A stretch of 64,000 nucleotides of DNA from Avena insularis. Lineage: Eukaryota; Streptophyta; Magnoliopsida; Poales; Poaceae. Below the pieces are notes generated by a model, which saw only the letters and a program-made list of their open reading frames with translations, was not told where the DNA came from and made no database searches. The stretch covers positions 440,686,028-440,750,027 of the forward strand of contig CM042688.1 in assembly GCA_023614405.1 (NCBI GenBank), given 5' to 3'. Positions 37,201-48,026 of the stretch are shown piece by piece. Numbering within the stretch: the first letter of the stretch is position 1; each line of letters opens with the position of its first letter. Made by a program: the position numbers and the translations under genes.

Positions 37201-37490
37201 TGTCATGAACCACACATGGATCAACCAATGTCATTGCATGTGTGTTCCTGTCAAGAACCACATATGGATCCACCAGTGTTCATTGCATGTGTGTTCCTGT
37301 CATGAACCACACATGGATGAACTAGTGGTTATTGCATGTGTGTTCTTTCCGCAGACCACATATGGATCCACTAGAGTCATTGCACGTGTGTTCTTTTCAC
37401 AAACCACACATGGATGCACCAGTGTCATTGCATGTGTGTTCTTTCTACAAACCACTTATGGATCCACTAGTGTTCATTGCATGTGTGTTC

Positions 37491-37570
37491 TTAGGAGAGC
37501 CCTAACCTTAGCCCCCCAATGGATCCACCGTTAGGAGAGCCCTAACCTTATCCCCCTAATGGATCCACCG
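37491..37570. repeat. 40-bp tandem duplication at the array edge
   Basis: Two adjacent 40-bp copies (37491-37530, 37531-37570) beginning TTAGGAGAGCCCTAACCTTA and ending GGATCCACCG, with two mismatches. They share the GGATCCACC phrase with the minisatellite and mark its right boundary. Confidence 0.9.
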
Positions 37571-38021
37571 TTAGACCGAGTCTTCTATAAGGCACGCCAT
37601 AACATAATTGTTCTGCTTGACGATTGTTACATACCATTCGATCGGGGCGCTTGGATGATTGGGATGGTCTTCGTGAGAGCGATCCTCAAGTAGGCTGTTC
37701 TGCGGCATGATTGGCCACGCTTACTCTAGACAAACTGGCATGTTGCGAGTGTCACGACTCACGAGTTCAGTGGGCCATATCCCAGTGTCACGTCCCCATT
37801 ACTTCTCTTCCTCCCCGTACTTCTCTTCCTTCCCCTCGAAGCCACTTTCCCCACTTCACTCCCATCCTGCCGTAGCCGCAAGCCGGCGACATCCGCCAAT
37901 TCTTGGGTCGCTACCTTCATGCTAAGAAATCATTTTACAAGCTTTTGAACTTATCCTACATATTCCTGCTATTCGCCAATCTAACTGCTGATCTTTTTTC
38001 TGATTTCTCGACGAACTTCAG
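37571..38021. other. 5' flank of the SINA-like fragment
   Basis: Contains a CT-rich promoter-like stretch (37790-37870). A diverged direct copy of about 37725-37885 occurs at 38835-38985 (ACAAACTGGCA, CCAGTGTCAC, TTCTCTTCCTTCCCCT in the same order). Confidence 0.6.
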
Positions 38022-38519
38022 ATGTGGCAGATGTTGCAGCCCAAGAATCTGGAGATCCTCACGCGCAACTTCGCAGCGACGTTCCCGCCCGTGTGCTCCC
38101 ACCCAGGATGCTTTCGTCGTTACTCCTACCACGATCTCCCGCTCCACGAGCTCGCGTGCCCGCACGGCGCGTGCTCCTGCATGGAGTCGGGCTGCAACTA
38201 CACCGGCCCGCCAGCAGAGCTCGTCGTCCACCTTGCAGAGGAGCACTTGATTGAAGTGATTAGGATCTCGTACGGGCAAGCCCAACTTCTCCAAGAGCAG
38301 GTGCCATTCACTGACTCGGCACGCCACCGACTAATTTTCCAGGGGGGGGATGGCTCTGTTTTCGTCCTGACCATCACCACCGCTGTTCCAGGAACCAGAG
38401 TCGGCCCACCGTCGTGTGAGCCGTATGCGTCAGGTCGATCTCGTGCGCCTGGCCCATATACACGGTGCGCATGTGGGCGAACACCCAGCCGCCGTCATCC
38501 GATAGCATTCTTGTGCTAG
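38022..38519 (+). pseudogene. SINA-like zinc-finger fragment (E3 ligase type), truncated
   Basis: The frame follows a splice-acceptor-like AACTTCAG. It encodes the SIAH/SINA-type zinc-finger region: VCSHPGCFRRYSYHDLPLHE, CPHGACSCMESGCNYTGPP and LVVHLAEEH. Full SINA-like E3 ubiquitin ligases have a RING finger before and a TRAF-like substrate domain after this region. The RING is not visible upstream, and after FQGGDGSVFVLTITTAVPG the text becomes unlike SINA. The opposite strand over 38400-38570 is open and reads like a different protein, so the fragment appears fused to an unrelated inverted piece. It is probably non-functional. Confidence 0.7.
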
Positions 38520-39196
38520 CCGAGGCGCCAAGCTGCCCGGCGCCGTAGGAGATGGAGTATGCGGACCTAAGGTCGATCCTATGTGTGCCATCTCAGTACC
38601 TTGTCGGTGCTAGACTGAACAGGCATATGCATTTCTACATTTGTATCGAGAAGACCGACAGGGAAATGTAGTACTTGTGTTGTCATTACTGTTAGACTTA
38701 AGCGATGCTTCTCAAGTGCGTAGAGCATACATGTTGTGCGAATGTACCCCAGTTGTAGTTTTTAGTACTCCTTAATAATTCGACGAGTTATTATATTGGT
38801 CCAATCAGCTTGTTGTTGTCGTGTTGCAAAGACCGCTTGCTCTGGACAAACTGGCAATACTGTGTGCTCCCGCACCCGCATGTTAGTGTCACGTGTTCTG
38901 AGGGCCCACCTGCCAGTGTCACACCCCCCTTCTCTTCCTTCCCCTTGAAGCCACAGTCCCAACTTCTCTTCCATCCTACCACTCCCGTCTGATGGTTGTA
39001 ATCTGATTTTCGTTGGATTGTTTACATGTAATCTATGTTGATAATGCAACATGCAAATTGGCACAGACACAATTTCTAAAGTGGAAGCACTCACACGCTG
39101 CTATTGCACATATTTCTCAATATAGCTCGACAAACCCATTACAATAATTGTACTCACACTAAACACAACCAAAATTGCAACCATCCTAAACAACAT
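38520..39196. other. Intergenic region with a duplicated promoter-like stretch
   Basis: Holds the second copy of the CT-rich flank (38835-38985) and otherwise no coding signal apart from the opposite-strand piece ending near 38570. Confidence 0.5.
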
Positions 39197-39807
39197 CTAA
39201 ACCCACATAACACCGCTATCGTCAGAGTCCACCTTGATTGGTGACACCGCCGTGCCCTTCCCAGCGACATTGATGGCTCAATGCATGGCGCCCAGAAAAA
39301 TGCTTGATGGTGGTGTTGATGTAGAGCTCGTTGGGAACCCCAAGAGGAAGGTATGATGAGCACAGCAGCAAGTTTCCCTCAGTTATGAAACCAAGGTTTA
39401 ATCGAACAAGTAGGAGCAAGGAAACACCCCAAAGGTGTTTACTAGCTGAGCTTTGGCAGGGCGCACTACCGATGCTAGTAGCAACGTGGAGACCTGCACA
39501 ACACAACCACAGAACTTTGTCCCCAACTTGCGATGAGGTTGTCAATATTACCGTGTTTTGCGGAAAACAAAGGATTAAACGTATCGAATGGAAAGAAGTA
39601 AAAGTTTGCAGAAAGTAAACACAAAGCAATAAACAGTTTATAGATTGTATGTAAAAGACAAGGACCGGGATCCATAGTTCACTAGAGGTGGCTCTCCTTA
39701 GATAGATAACATTCTGGGTGAACAAATTATAGTGGGGCAATTGACAAACATCGAGAAAGTAATACATGCATATACTAATCATCTTGACTCCTTTGAGACT
39801 TGATTGG

Positions 39808-41300
39808 TGATACGTCCATTTTGCATCACTATTCTATGTCTTAATTCACTATTATTCATTGATATATTTCATATTGAGAGGTGATACTTATGTTATTTCA
39901 TCTGTTGATGACTTTTGGAGCATGGACCGCTGCAATCAGGATTATGCTGGAAAAGGTGTTGTTTGGAGGCAAAATTCGCGAAGATCAGAAAATCCGGGAA
40001 AATATACGGAAAATCCTATTTTTCCAGAAGACTAAGGATGCCAGAAGACAGAATGGAGATTGGCCATAGGGGGCCCACACCACCCCCTGGCGCGGGGAGC
40101 CCTAAGCCGCGCCAGGAGGTGGTGTGGCCACCCTGGCCCACTCCAGCCTCTCCCCTCTGGCGTATATCATCCTCCCGAAACCCTAAGACTCGGGGAGCGA
40201 CCACAGAAAGATTCCGCCGCCTCTACGGGGCGGAAAACACCGAGAGAGAAAGATCTCTCCGGCAGACATATTTCTGCCGGGGGAATTCCTTCCTGGAGAG
40301 GGGAGATCGTCACCATCAACACCACCATCAAGTTGGACTTCATCGGGATCATCATCATCATCACCACCATCAGCACTCTCATCACCATCTCCATATTGCT
40401 GTAACAATTGCATTGAATCTTGCATTAGTTCATAGGGGAAACTTTCCTGGTGTTGATTACTCTTTGTAGTTTTGCTATTGAGTGAACCGTTGAATTATTG
40501 TTTATGTTCAGATTGTCATACATCACTATTCCATCTCTGATCATGATCCATATGATGTCTTGTGAGTAGTTCATTTTGTTCTTGAGGACATGGGAGAAGT
40601 CATGTTGTTAGTAGTGGAGTTGTGTTGAGAAAGATTCAATAGTTTGATATTTAAGTTGTGGTGTACTTCTTCTAGTGGTGTCATGTGAACATCGACTACA
40701 TGACACTTCACCTATATGGGCCTAGGGGAATGCATTGTGTATTTGGCTACTAATCGTAGGGGTTGCCGGAGTGACAGAAACCTGAACCCCCGTTAGGAAA
40801 CCATTGCACAAGGGACGTAAGGGTCTGAGAGTTTAAAGTTGTGGTTAGGTCTCTACCTTAATTATTTTCTTGTACTTATGGATGTTTTCAAGGGGTATAA
40901 TCACAAGTATGTATTAGTCTTGGTTGGGGCGGTACATTAGCACAGGTTCACCCACACAACACTTAGCAAGCTAGAGAAGATTAATCAAATATATGAAGCG
41001 AAAGCACTTGACAGTATTCCCATGTGTCCTCGAGAACGTTTGGTCATCTTAAGTAATACAACCGGCTTGTCCTTTGCTGCATAAAGGATTGGGCCACTTA
41101 CAGCATTCATTCCTACTGTCTTTTATTTACTTGTACTTTGTTTACTTGCTTTATCAAAAAACCCTAAAAATCCGTTTGCTAAGTATTTGCAGAGAATTCC
41201 TGATCCATACCACTAGCGAGCACCTTCTGCTCCTCGTTGGGTTCGACACTCTTACTTATCGAAAATACTGCGATACACCCCCTATACTTGTGGGTCATCA
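39808..41300 (+). repeat. 5' LTR of element D
   Basis: 1493 bp. It contains a near-perfect GC-rich hairpin (arms 40075-40095 and 40107-40127, 20 of 21 pairs, 11-nt loop) and an ATC/CAC triplet-rich stretch near 40320-40400. Confidence 0.92.
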
Positions 41301-41311
41301 AGACTATTTTC

Positions 41312-41330
41312 TGGCGCCGTTGCCGAGGAG
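41312..41330 (+). promoter_or_regulatory. tRNA-Asp primer-binding site (element D)
   Basis: TGGCGCCGTTGCCGAGGAG lies 11 bp after the 5' LTR. It is complementary to the 3' end of plant tRNA-Asp except for one base. Confidence 0.85.
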
Positions 41331-41414
41331 TGAAGCGCTATTGGAGAGTGGAACTGGTAAAGGAAACTTCTACTGTGAGTATTGTTTACTTCTGTTAGTT
41401 GCTTTATTTTCGTT

Positions 41415-42827
41415 ATGGATAATTCGCTGAGTTTCTTATTTGGTAATGCTACTACCACTGCTAAGGTAGTAGATAAGCCACCACCTACTGAGAATGATGT
41501 TTTCAAAATACCTACAAGAATTATTGATCGTGTTATGGATAACTACTATGTTGGGGATGGAACCGTCCATCCCAGTGATCATTTACTCTTTATACATGAA
41601 TTATGCGGGTTGTTCAAGTGTGAAGGTATTACTACAGATCAAGTCAAGAAGAAGTTATTCTCATTATCACTGAAAGGAAGAGCTGAGGAATGGTATAAGC
41701 TGCTGAAGAATGGTCAAGCTCTAGAATGGGAGGAAATAGTGCCTCTCTTTTATTCAAAGTTTTATCCTCCTAGTGAGATTCATAAAGATCAGAATCAAAT
41801 ATACAACTTTTGGCCTCTTGATGGAGAGAGTACAGCTCAAGCTTGGGGGAGATTGAAGTTACTAATGCTCAAATGTCCCATTCATGAGCTCCCCAACAAT
41901 ATTATTATCAATAACTTTTATGCAAGGCTCCCTCTACATGATAAAGATTTATTGGATGCTTCTTGTGCTGGAACATTCACTCGCATGGAAGAAGAAGCTA
42001 AATGGGATCTTCTAGACCATATTCAAGATAATGCTGAAGCTTGGGAGAATGACAAAGGTAGAAAGTCAGGTATAAATTATGATTATGAATGCATTGAATC
42101 TTTTATGGGAACTGATGACTTTCAAAATATTAAAAATGCTTATGGATTAGACCCTCAAGCTATTGCTTCTTATTTCAAGGCTTTTGCTTCCTACATTGAA
42201 GTGCCTAAAAAGAAGTGGAATAAATATCATGAACCTTATAAAGATATTGCTATGAGTGTTCCTGCAAGAAATACTGAAGTTTATACTGCTAATCATGTCT
42301 TACCTAAACCTTATATTGAGAAAATGCCTTTCCCAGTTAAGGTAAAGGAGCATTTTATGATAGCTAGTATGGTTAATGAAAGTATGAGTAAAGCTGTTGA
42401 ACCTGATAAAAAAATGGTTGATGAACCTATAATAGCAAGTGTGAAATACTTTGTCACTAAATATGAAAAAGAGGGACACACTATCCTTTGTAAGGATACC
42501 TCTAATATTGATTCACAAAGTAGTGTTATGAGAGCTAGCATTCCTGTGTTTTCTGTTAGAATAAGTGATCATTGCTATGATGGTCCTTATTATAGCTATA
42601 TTGTTAAGTTTATGCATGATACTGAAAGTTACTATGAGAGAGGGAAAAGTGTTTTTATGCATCTCAATAATCTCAAGTTTCCTCGTTTTATGCTGAAAGT
42701 TTTTATGTTGCACTTCTTTTGCCTTCTTATGCAAGTAGCCTTTGGTTTCAACAACTTGTTTGTTTACAAAATTCCCTTGCATAGGAAGTGGGTTAGACTT
42801 AAATGTGTGTGTGTTTTTGCTCCTTAA
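41415..42827 (+). CDS. Gag-like protein with unusual C-terminal domain (element D)
   Basis: The start chosen is the ATG at 41415 (MDNSLSFLFGN), 470 codons; the open frame extends a little upstream. Residues of about 60-190 form the retrotransposon gag core (LKGRAEEWYKLL, FYSKFYPPSEI, AQAWGRLKLLMLKCP). A middle region without known domain follows. The C-terminal 75 residues (ESYYERGK, FMLKVFMLHFFCLL, YKIPLHRKWVRLK) are hydrophobic then basic, and match the end of the frame at 62519-63223 in element E almost line for line. No CCHC knuckle or protease is visible. The frame is fully open, which suggests recent activity or selection. Confidence 0.8.
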   Translation: MDNSLSFLFGNATTTAKVVDKPPPTENDVFKIPTRIIDRVMDNYYVGDGTVHPSDHLLFIHELCGLFKCEGITTDQVKKKLFSLSLKGRAEEWYKLLKNGQALEWEEIVPLFYSKFYPPSEIHKDQNQIYNFWPLDGESTAQAWGRLKLLMLKCPIHELPNNIIINNFYARLPLHDKDLLDASCAGTFTRMEEEAKWDLLDHIQDNAEAWENDKGRKSGINYDYECIESFMGTDDFQNIKNAYGLDPQAIASYFKAFASYIEVPKKKWNKYHEPYKDIAMSVPARNTEVYTANHVLPKPYIEKMPFPVKVKEHFMIASMVNESMSKAVEPDKKMVDEPIIASVKYFVTKYEKEGHTILCKDTSNIDSQSSVMRASIPVFSVRISDHCYDGPYYSYIVKFMHDTESYYERGKSVFMHLNNLKFPRFMLKVFMLHFFCLLMQVAFGFNNLFVYKIPLHRKWVRLKCVCVFAP

Positions 42828-45800
42828 TGCTCTCTTTCACTTCAATTCATATCCCTATGAGAGCTCCTTCAAAATTATCATGCCCATCTTAATGGCTATA
42901 AAGAAGGAGCTTTTTGGGAGACGACCCAATTTGGTTTTGCTTTCAGTTTGTTTTAGTTTCTTTGAGTCTTGGAAGTTATTACTTCGGTAATAACCGCTCC
43001 TTATCCGTTTTGTTTGGTTTTTGTGTCAAGATCAACCTCTAATGAGAGAGAAGTAAGATTTGGGGAAGTTGCTGTCCCGAAACAGATTTTTGTGCTTCAC
43101 CGTAAAAATCCGTGAGAGATCTCTGTCTGTCGGATTGAGATGTAATTTTTTGTGCTTCTGCCCTAGGTTGTTATTTAACTTTAGTTAGTTTTGCACTTTT
43201 TGATTTGAGCAACAGAAGATTTTCGAACAAATTGATCTTTACTTGATGGTCTGTTTTGACAGATTTTGCCACTCCTGCATTTGCTTCTTTATTCGATTTC
43301 CTTTTTGAATTCTTTTTGTGTTTTCGGAAGGAGTTGCTACAGTAGCTTATGTTTTGATGGTTTTCAGTTGAAGTTGGACTCAAAAGGTTTTATCACTTCA
43401 CTTATACTAATGTTGCTAATGAGAATTGTGTGAAGTTTTGGGTGAAAGAAATTTCCAGGAAGTGGAGACAATGGTGTAATAAGGAAGAGAAGGGTTTTAT
43501 GACTCAAGTAATAAGTGTATGAAGATGAAGATATCGATGATATTCAAGTGATGACTCCGAAAGAATCTACTAGATACCAAATTCAGAGACCTGTAGAGTC
43601 TGTTTTCAAATAGGTAACAGTTCTAGTACGAAAAGTTCCACGAAAATATTATCCAACTATATTTTTGCAGTTTTCAGTCAATAAGGAAATCTACGAAGCG
43701 AAAAAGGGACGGAAATGGAGCCAGGGTGGCTCACACCGCCATGTGGCGCGGGCCCAACCCTGGCCGCGCCACCAGGTGGTGAGTCCAGCCCGGACTCCGC
43801 CTCCGACTCGTTTTCTCCTAGTACCTTCCTTTTGATATGAAACTTCGTAATATATAACCCCCCGGATCCCCCGAGGTTTGTATATCGTGTTTTCGTCGTG
43901 TTTTTGTTTCAATCTGTTTCTGCCAGGACATACTCTTTGAAAGTTTAGAAGCACCATGGTGTCCGCCAAGGATAAAGGGAAGGAGCCTATGGAGGAAGAC
44001 CTCCAAGACCCCGGGAAGGAGAAGGAGATCAAGAGCGAAGGTGAAGAGGAGCAAGGCCAACATCCACACACCGGCACTACCATTGCAAGCATTGGAGTGG
44101 TGACAAAACCTGCCAGAGTTAGAAGGACTACACGGATGCAGACTGGGGGAAAGCTCCCTGTCACAGTTTGGCTCCACGGTCACTTCCTCCACACACCAAG
44201 AATCCCTTCCATACCTTTATCCATAACCATGCGGGAAAAGAAGACTCCAAGAGGGAAGAACAGAAAAAGAATCACAAGAGCTGGGATCCACAAACTGAAA
44301 TCATGAGCCGTATTGAGCACAACTCGGAGTTGATTCATACTCTCACCTTCGAGATTGAGGACTTTGGGAAATTGGTCAAGATTCTCATCGAGAGGATACC
44401 ACCACCACCACCAAAGGAGTAATTCGTCATCAGGTTTGGCATCCCCTTGGTTTGTTCCAAGCTTGGGGGAGTGCCGCGGTATCACATCACTATCTTCTAT
44501 CTTTTTTACCTCATTAGTAGAGTCATATCATGAATAGAGAAGTTATTATGTAGGATGGTTTGCATTATGGAAGTGTCCCCTCTCTCGTTAGATATGTATC
44601 CCTTGGTGTGAGTTGCCGTTATGGAATATTAATGAGAAGTCCTATCATTCACTCTTTTGTAGAGCTTATATTAGTTTTCAATTCATGGTTATATGATTGA
44701 TCTTGTTGTTACTATTGGTATCACTTTGGGATCATTGAGTTAATTTAGTTGGTTTTGGCAAACCTGGCTCGGTCAGTAGCACACTATTTTTGAGAGTTGA
44801 ATGAAAAGATAAAAGTACTCTAAAGAAATATAATTTCATCATCTTTCTTTCTTGATTTGCTCATAAGTCTAGTATTCTCTAGTTAAGATCTTTTGTGCTT
44901 CCGAAGAAGATTGCATGTTTGTCTTTATCACTTGTATGTTTGGTTGTTTCCTTCAACTCTTGTACTTGCTACCCAGCCTTGCTAGCCAAAAACCTGTACT
45001 GAGAGGGTATTCTTCTCGTGCATCCATCTCCTTAAAACCAAAACCTTTGCCATTTGTGTCCACCATACCTACCTAGTAGCATTATTGCTATTCCAAGTAA
45101 ATTCTTGTTTTATCTACCTCCCAAATTAAACTTGTTATGTGAAAATTAGTGATTAAAGATCTCACGAACTTGATGGCACACTTTACTTTCTTGCACTTAA
45201 TAAACTTGAACCATTGTGCTCACCTATGTTGCGTATATGCTTGCGCTTTGTAAGTTGTGAATTAGCAGAACCATGTTGTCATGGGGAACACTTTCAACAT
45301 TGCACTGGTACTTTGTACCTAGTTGATATCATGTTCTTTTGAATATCGATGTTGTCGGTGTGAAATGAAAGGGGAGCTTGTAAGTCCATGGAGTTATGCA
45401 TGTGTGTTAGAGAAACGCCTGGGCCGCTGGTCTAATCCATGCTGACAGGGTGGAAACCTGCAGCGTAACCATAACGAGTATCTATGAAGCATTCTTCTTA
45501 TAAAAAAAGAGATAGAGATTGAGAAAACGAGAAAAAAAGAGATATTATGAAAAGAGGAAAGAGAGAAAAAAGCACCATATTCCCATGGTAAATAAGAAGA
45601 TTGCTGAGATGCTTGTTGTCTGCTTGCCTTGTCATTTTGATATGGGGATTCTTCTGTATCATCGGGAAAGGGGTACCCCGTTGGCGGTTCTCTATGATAC
45701 ACATATGCTTACGATGACAAGAACTTATAGGTGACTAAACTTGAGTAGCATGAGAAGCGGCCCTCGTATTCAAGGGACATGAGATTCTCAATTTGCAACT

Positions 45801-46417
45801 TGTCAATGCATATCCTCATATTTGATCACTTTAACCTTAATCACCTAAAGATGCCCATGATAGGGGCAATGAGAGCTGAAAGCTAGTAAGTATCATAATT
45901 TTTGGGAGCTCTTTATGAGACTTGCAATCCCTGCTTCCCTCTTTGAAGGGCCTTTCTTTTACCTTGTAGTTGAGTCAGTAAACCTACTTCCTCTCTACCT
46001 CAGCAAGTATTTTGAGTTGATGTGTTTCATTCATTCATATGATGATTTATTCAATCATGTTTCTTATGTTCCTTGTTTTGCACATTGCTCTTATCTTGAT
46101 GTTTACTATTTTGAAAGCTATCATTGAAAACCAGTTATTTGTGAACCCCAGCAAATTATCAACTATTCTTCGACCAAGAGCTAAGTTTGCCATTACCAAT
46201 TATGATTCACTTTATGTATCTTTATTGTGTTTCCTTTACCTATTACCAAGTTGAGTTATATAATAGTGAGTTGTCTTCTATTATGATCTATGCTTTTGAT
46301 GAATGTGATGCTTCTTGTCTGTATTCTTTTATCAACTCTTCACTCCATAAACCTGAGGCCATGTTTATTAAGCTTAGTTTCGCTTGGGGATAAGCGAAGT
46401 CTAAGCTTGGGGGGAGT
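42828..46417 (+). other. 3' internal non-coding region of element D
   Basis: Collinear, in reverse complement, with the non-coding internal parts of A (12762-16500) and B (18252-20990). Shared landmarks are GGGAGATAACCC-like, CAGTTTTGACAGATTT-like and AAACGCCTGGGCC-like phrases. A GC-rich piece at 43726-43795 resembles the hairpin of the LTRs. It ends in the polypurine tract before the 3' LTR. Confidence 0.75.
43956..44422 (+). pseudogene. Small charged frame inside element D
   Basis: ATG 43956 starts MVSAKDKGKEPMEEDLQDPG, a strongly charged Lys/Glu sequence. After a frame change near 44170 a related frame ends with MSRIEHNSELIHTLTFEIED and LIERIPPPPPKE at 44422, possibly a coiled coil followed by a Pro run. 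No known domain. It may be a second element-encoded or captured gene, now shifted. Confidence 0.45.
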
Positions 46418-48026
46418 TGATACGTCAATTTTGCATCACTATTCTATGTCTTAATTAACTATTATTCATTGATATATTTCATATTGAGAGGTGATACTTA
46501 TGTTATTTCATCTGTTTTTGCATGGTTGATGACTTTTGGAGCATGGACCGCTGCAGTCAGGATTCTGATGGAAAAGGTGCTGTTTGGAGGCAAAATTCGC
46601 GAAGATCAGAAAATCCGGGAAAATATACGGAAAATCCTATTTTTCCAGAAGACTAAAGATGCCATAAGACGGAGTGGAGATGGGCCACAGGGGGCCCACA
46701 CCACCCCCTAGCGCGGGCAGCCCTATGTCGCGTCAGGAGGTGGTGTGGCCACCCTGGACCACTCCAGCCTCTCCCCTCTGGCGTATATCATCCTCCCGAA
46801 ACCCTAAGACTCGGGGAGCGACCACAGAAAGATTCCGCCGCCAAGGGCGGAAAACACCAAGAGAGAAGATCTCCGCAGACAGATTTACGGGGAATTCCTT
46901 CCCGGAGAGGGGAGATCGTCGCCATCAACACCACCATCAAGCTGGACTTCCCTTCCTGTAATCCCTAGAGCTTCGTCAGAGCCTTTTCCTTCCCCATAGG
47001 CCAGAGCTCAATTTACCTTCCCACTGCTCTAAAATAAGGAGAACCAGCTCAAGATAAAAGGGTGGGATCATCATCATCATCACCATCACCACCATCAGCA
47101 CCCTCATCACCATCTCCATATTGCTGTAACAATTGTGTTGAATCTTGCATTAGTTCATAGGGGAAACTTTCCCGGTGTTGATTACTCTTTGTAGTTGATG
47201 CTATTGAGTGAACCGTTGAATTATTGTTTTTGTTCAGATTGTTATACATCATTATTCCATCTCTGATCATGATCCATATGATGTCTTGTGAGTAGTTCGT
47301 TTTGTTCTTGAGGACATGGGAGAAGTCATGTTGTTAGTAGTGGAGTTGTGTTGAGAAAGATTCAATAGTTTGATATTTAAGTTGTGGTGTACTTCTTCTA
47401 GTGGTGTCATGTGAACGTCGACTACATGACACTTCACCTATATGGGCCTAGGGGAATGCATTGTGTATTTGGATACTAATCGTAGGGGTTGCCGGAGTGA
47501 CAGAAACCTGAACCCCCGTTAGGAAACCATTGCACAAGGGACGTAAGGGTCTTAGAGTTTAAAGTTGTGGTTAGGTCTCTACCTTAATTACTTTCTTGTA
47601 CTTACAGATGTTTGCAAAGGGTATAATCACAAGTATGTATTAGTCTTGGATGGGGCGGTACATTAGCACAGGTTCACCCACACAACACTTAGCAAGCTAG
47701 AGAAGATTAATCAACTATATGAAGCGAAAGCACTTGATAGTCTTCCCATGTGTCCTCGAGAACGTTTGGTCATCTTAAGTAATACAACTGGCTTGTCCTT
47801 TGCTGCATAAAGGATTGGGCCACTTGCTGCATTCATTCCTACTGTCTTTTATTTACTCGTACTTTGTTTACTTGCTTTATCAAAAACCCCTAAAAATCCG
47901 TTTGCTAAGTATTTGTAGAGAATTCCTGATCCATACCACTAGCCAGCACCTTCTGCTCCTTGTTGGGTTCGACACTCTTACTTATCGAAAATATTGCGAT
48001 ACACCCCCTATACTTGTGGGTCATTA
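46418..48026 (+). repeat. 3' LTR of element D
   Basis: 1609 bp, ending GTCATTA instead of GTCATCA. It retains about 105 bp (around 46941-47060) missing from the 5' LTR. A partial version of the hairpin lies at 46696-46750. Confidence 0.92.

Larger units (their letters stand above)
26174..37490. repeat. 48-bp minisatellite, right block
   Basis: The continuation of the 9547-11283 array, about 236 further units by length. Nearly every unit contains CATATGG or CACATGG, and most contain GGATCC. Units with ATCAACC or ATACACC lack the GGATCC site. Several subtypes recur in a fixed order, giving a higher-order repeat of about 2279 bp. Open frames up to 282 codons exist on both strands with a 16-residue period; I treat them as non-coding. 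There are almost no CG dinucleotides in the consensus. Confidence 0.95.
39808..48026 (+). mobile_element. LTR retrotransposon D (non-autonomous gypsy-like)
   Basis: Inserted in the solo LTR with a perfect duplication ATTGG (39803-39807, 48027-48031). The ends are TGATACGTC...GTCATCA/TTA. LTRs are 39808-41300 (1493 bp) and 46418-48026 (1609 bp). The size difference comes mainly from about 105 bp missing from the left LTR near 40340. The PBS is at 41312-41330 (TGGCGCCGTTGCCGAGGAG, tRNA-Asp). The polypurine tract GCTTGGGGGGAG is at 46405-46416. It carries a gag-like gene (41415-42827) and a second small frame region (43956-44422). No RT or integrase is visible, so it must depend on another element. 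Confidence 0.92.

Noticed and set aside
9547..37490. CRISPR array (regular repeats of 48 bp)
   Set aside because: Units are contiguous with no unique spacers, and the genome is clearly a plant nuclear genome with spliced genes and LTR elements.
43691..44192. Minus-strand open frames opposite the charged frame in element D
   Set aside because: Antisense shadows of a Lys/Glu-rich frame; no domain and against the orientation of the element.
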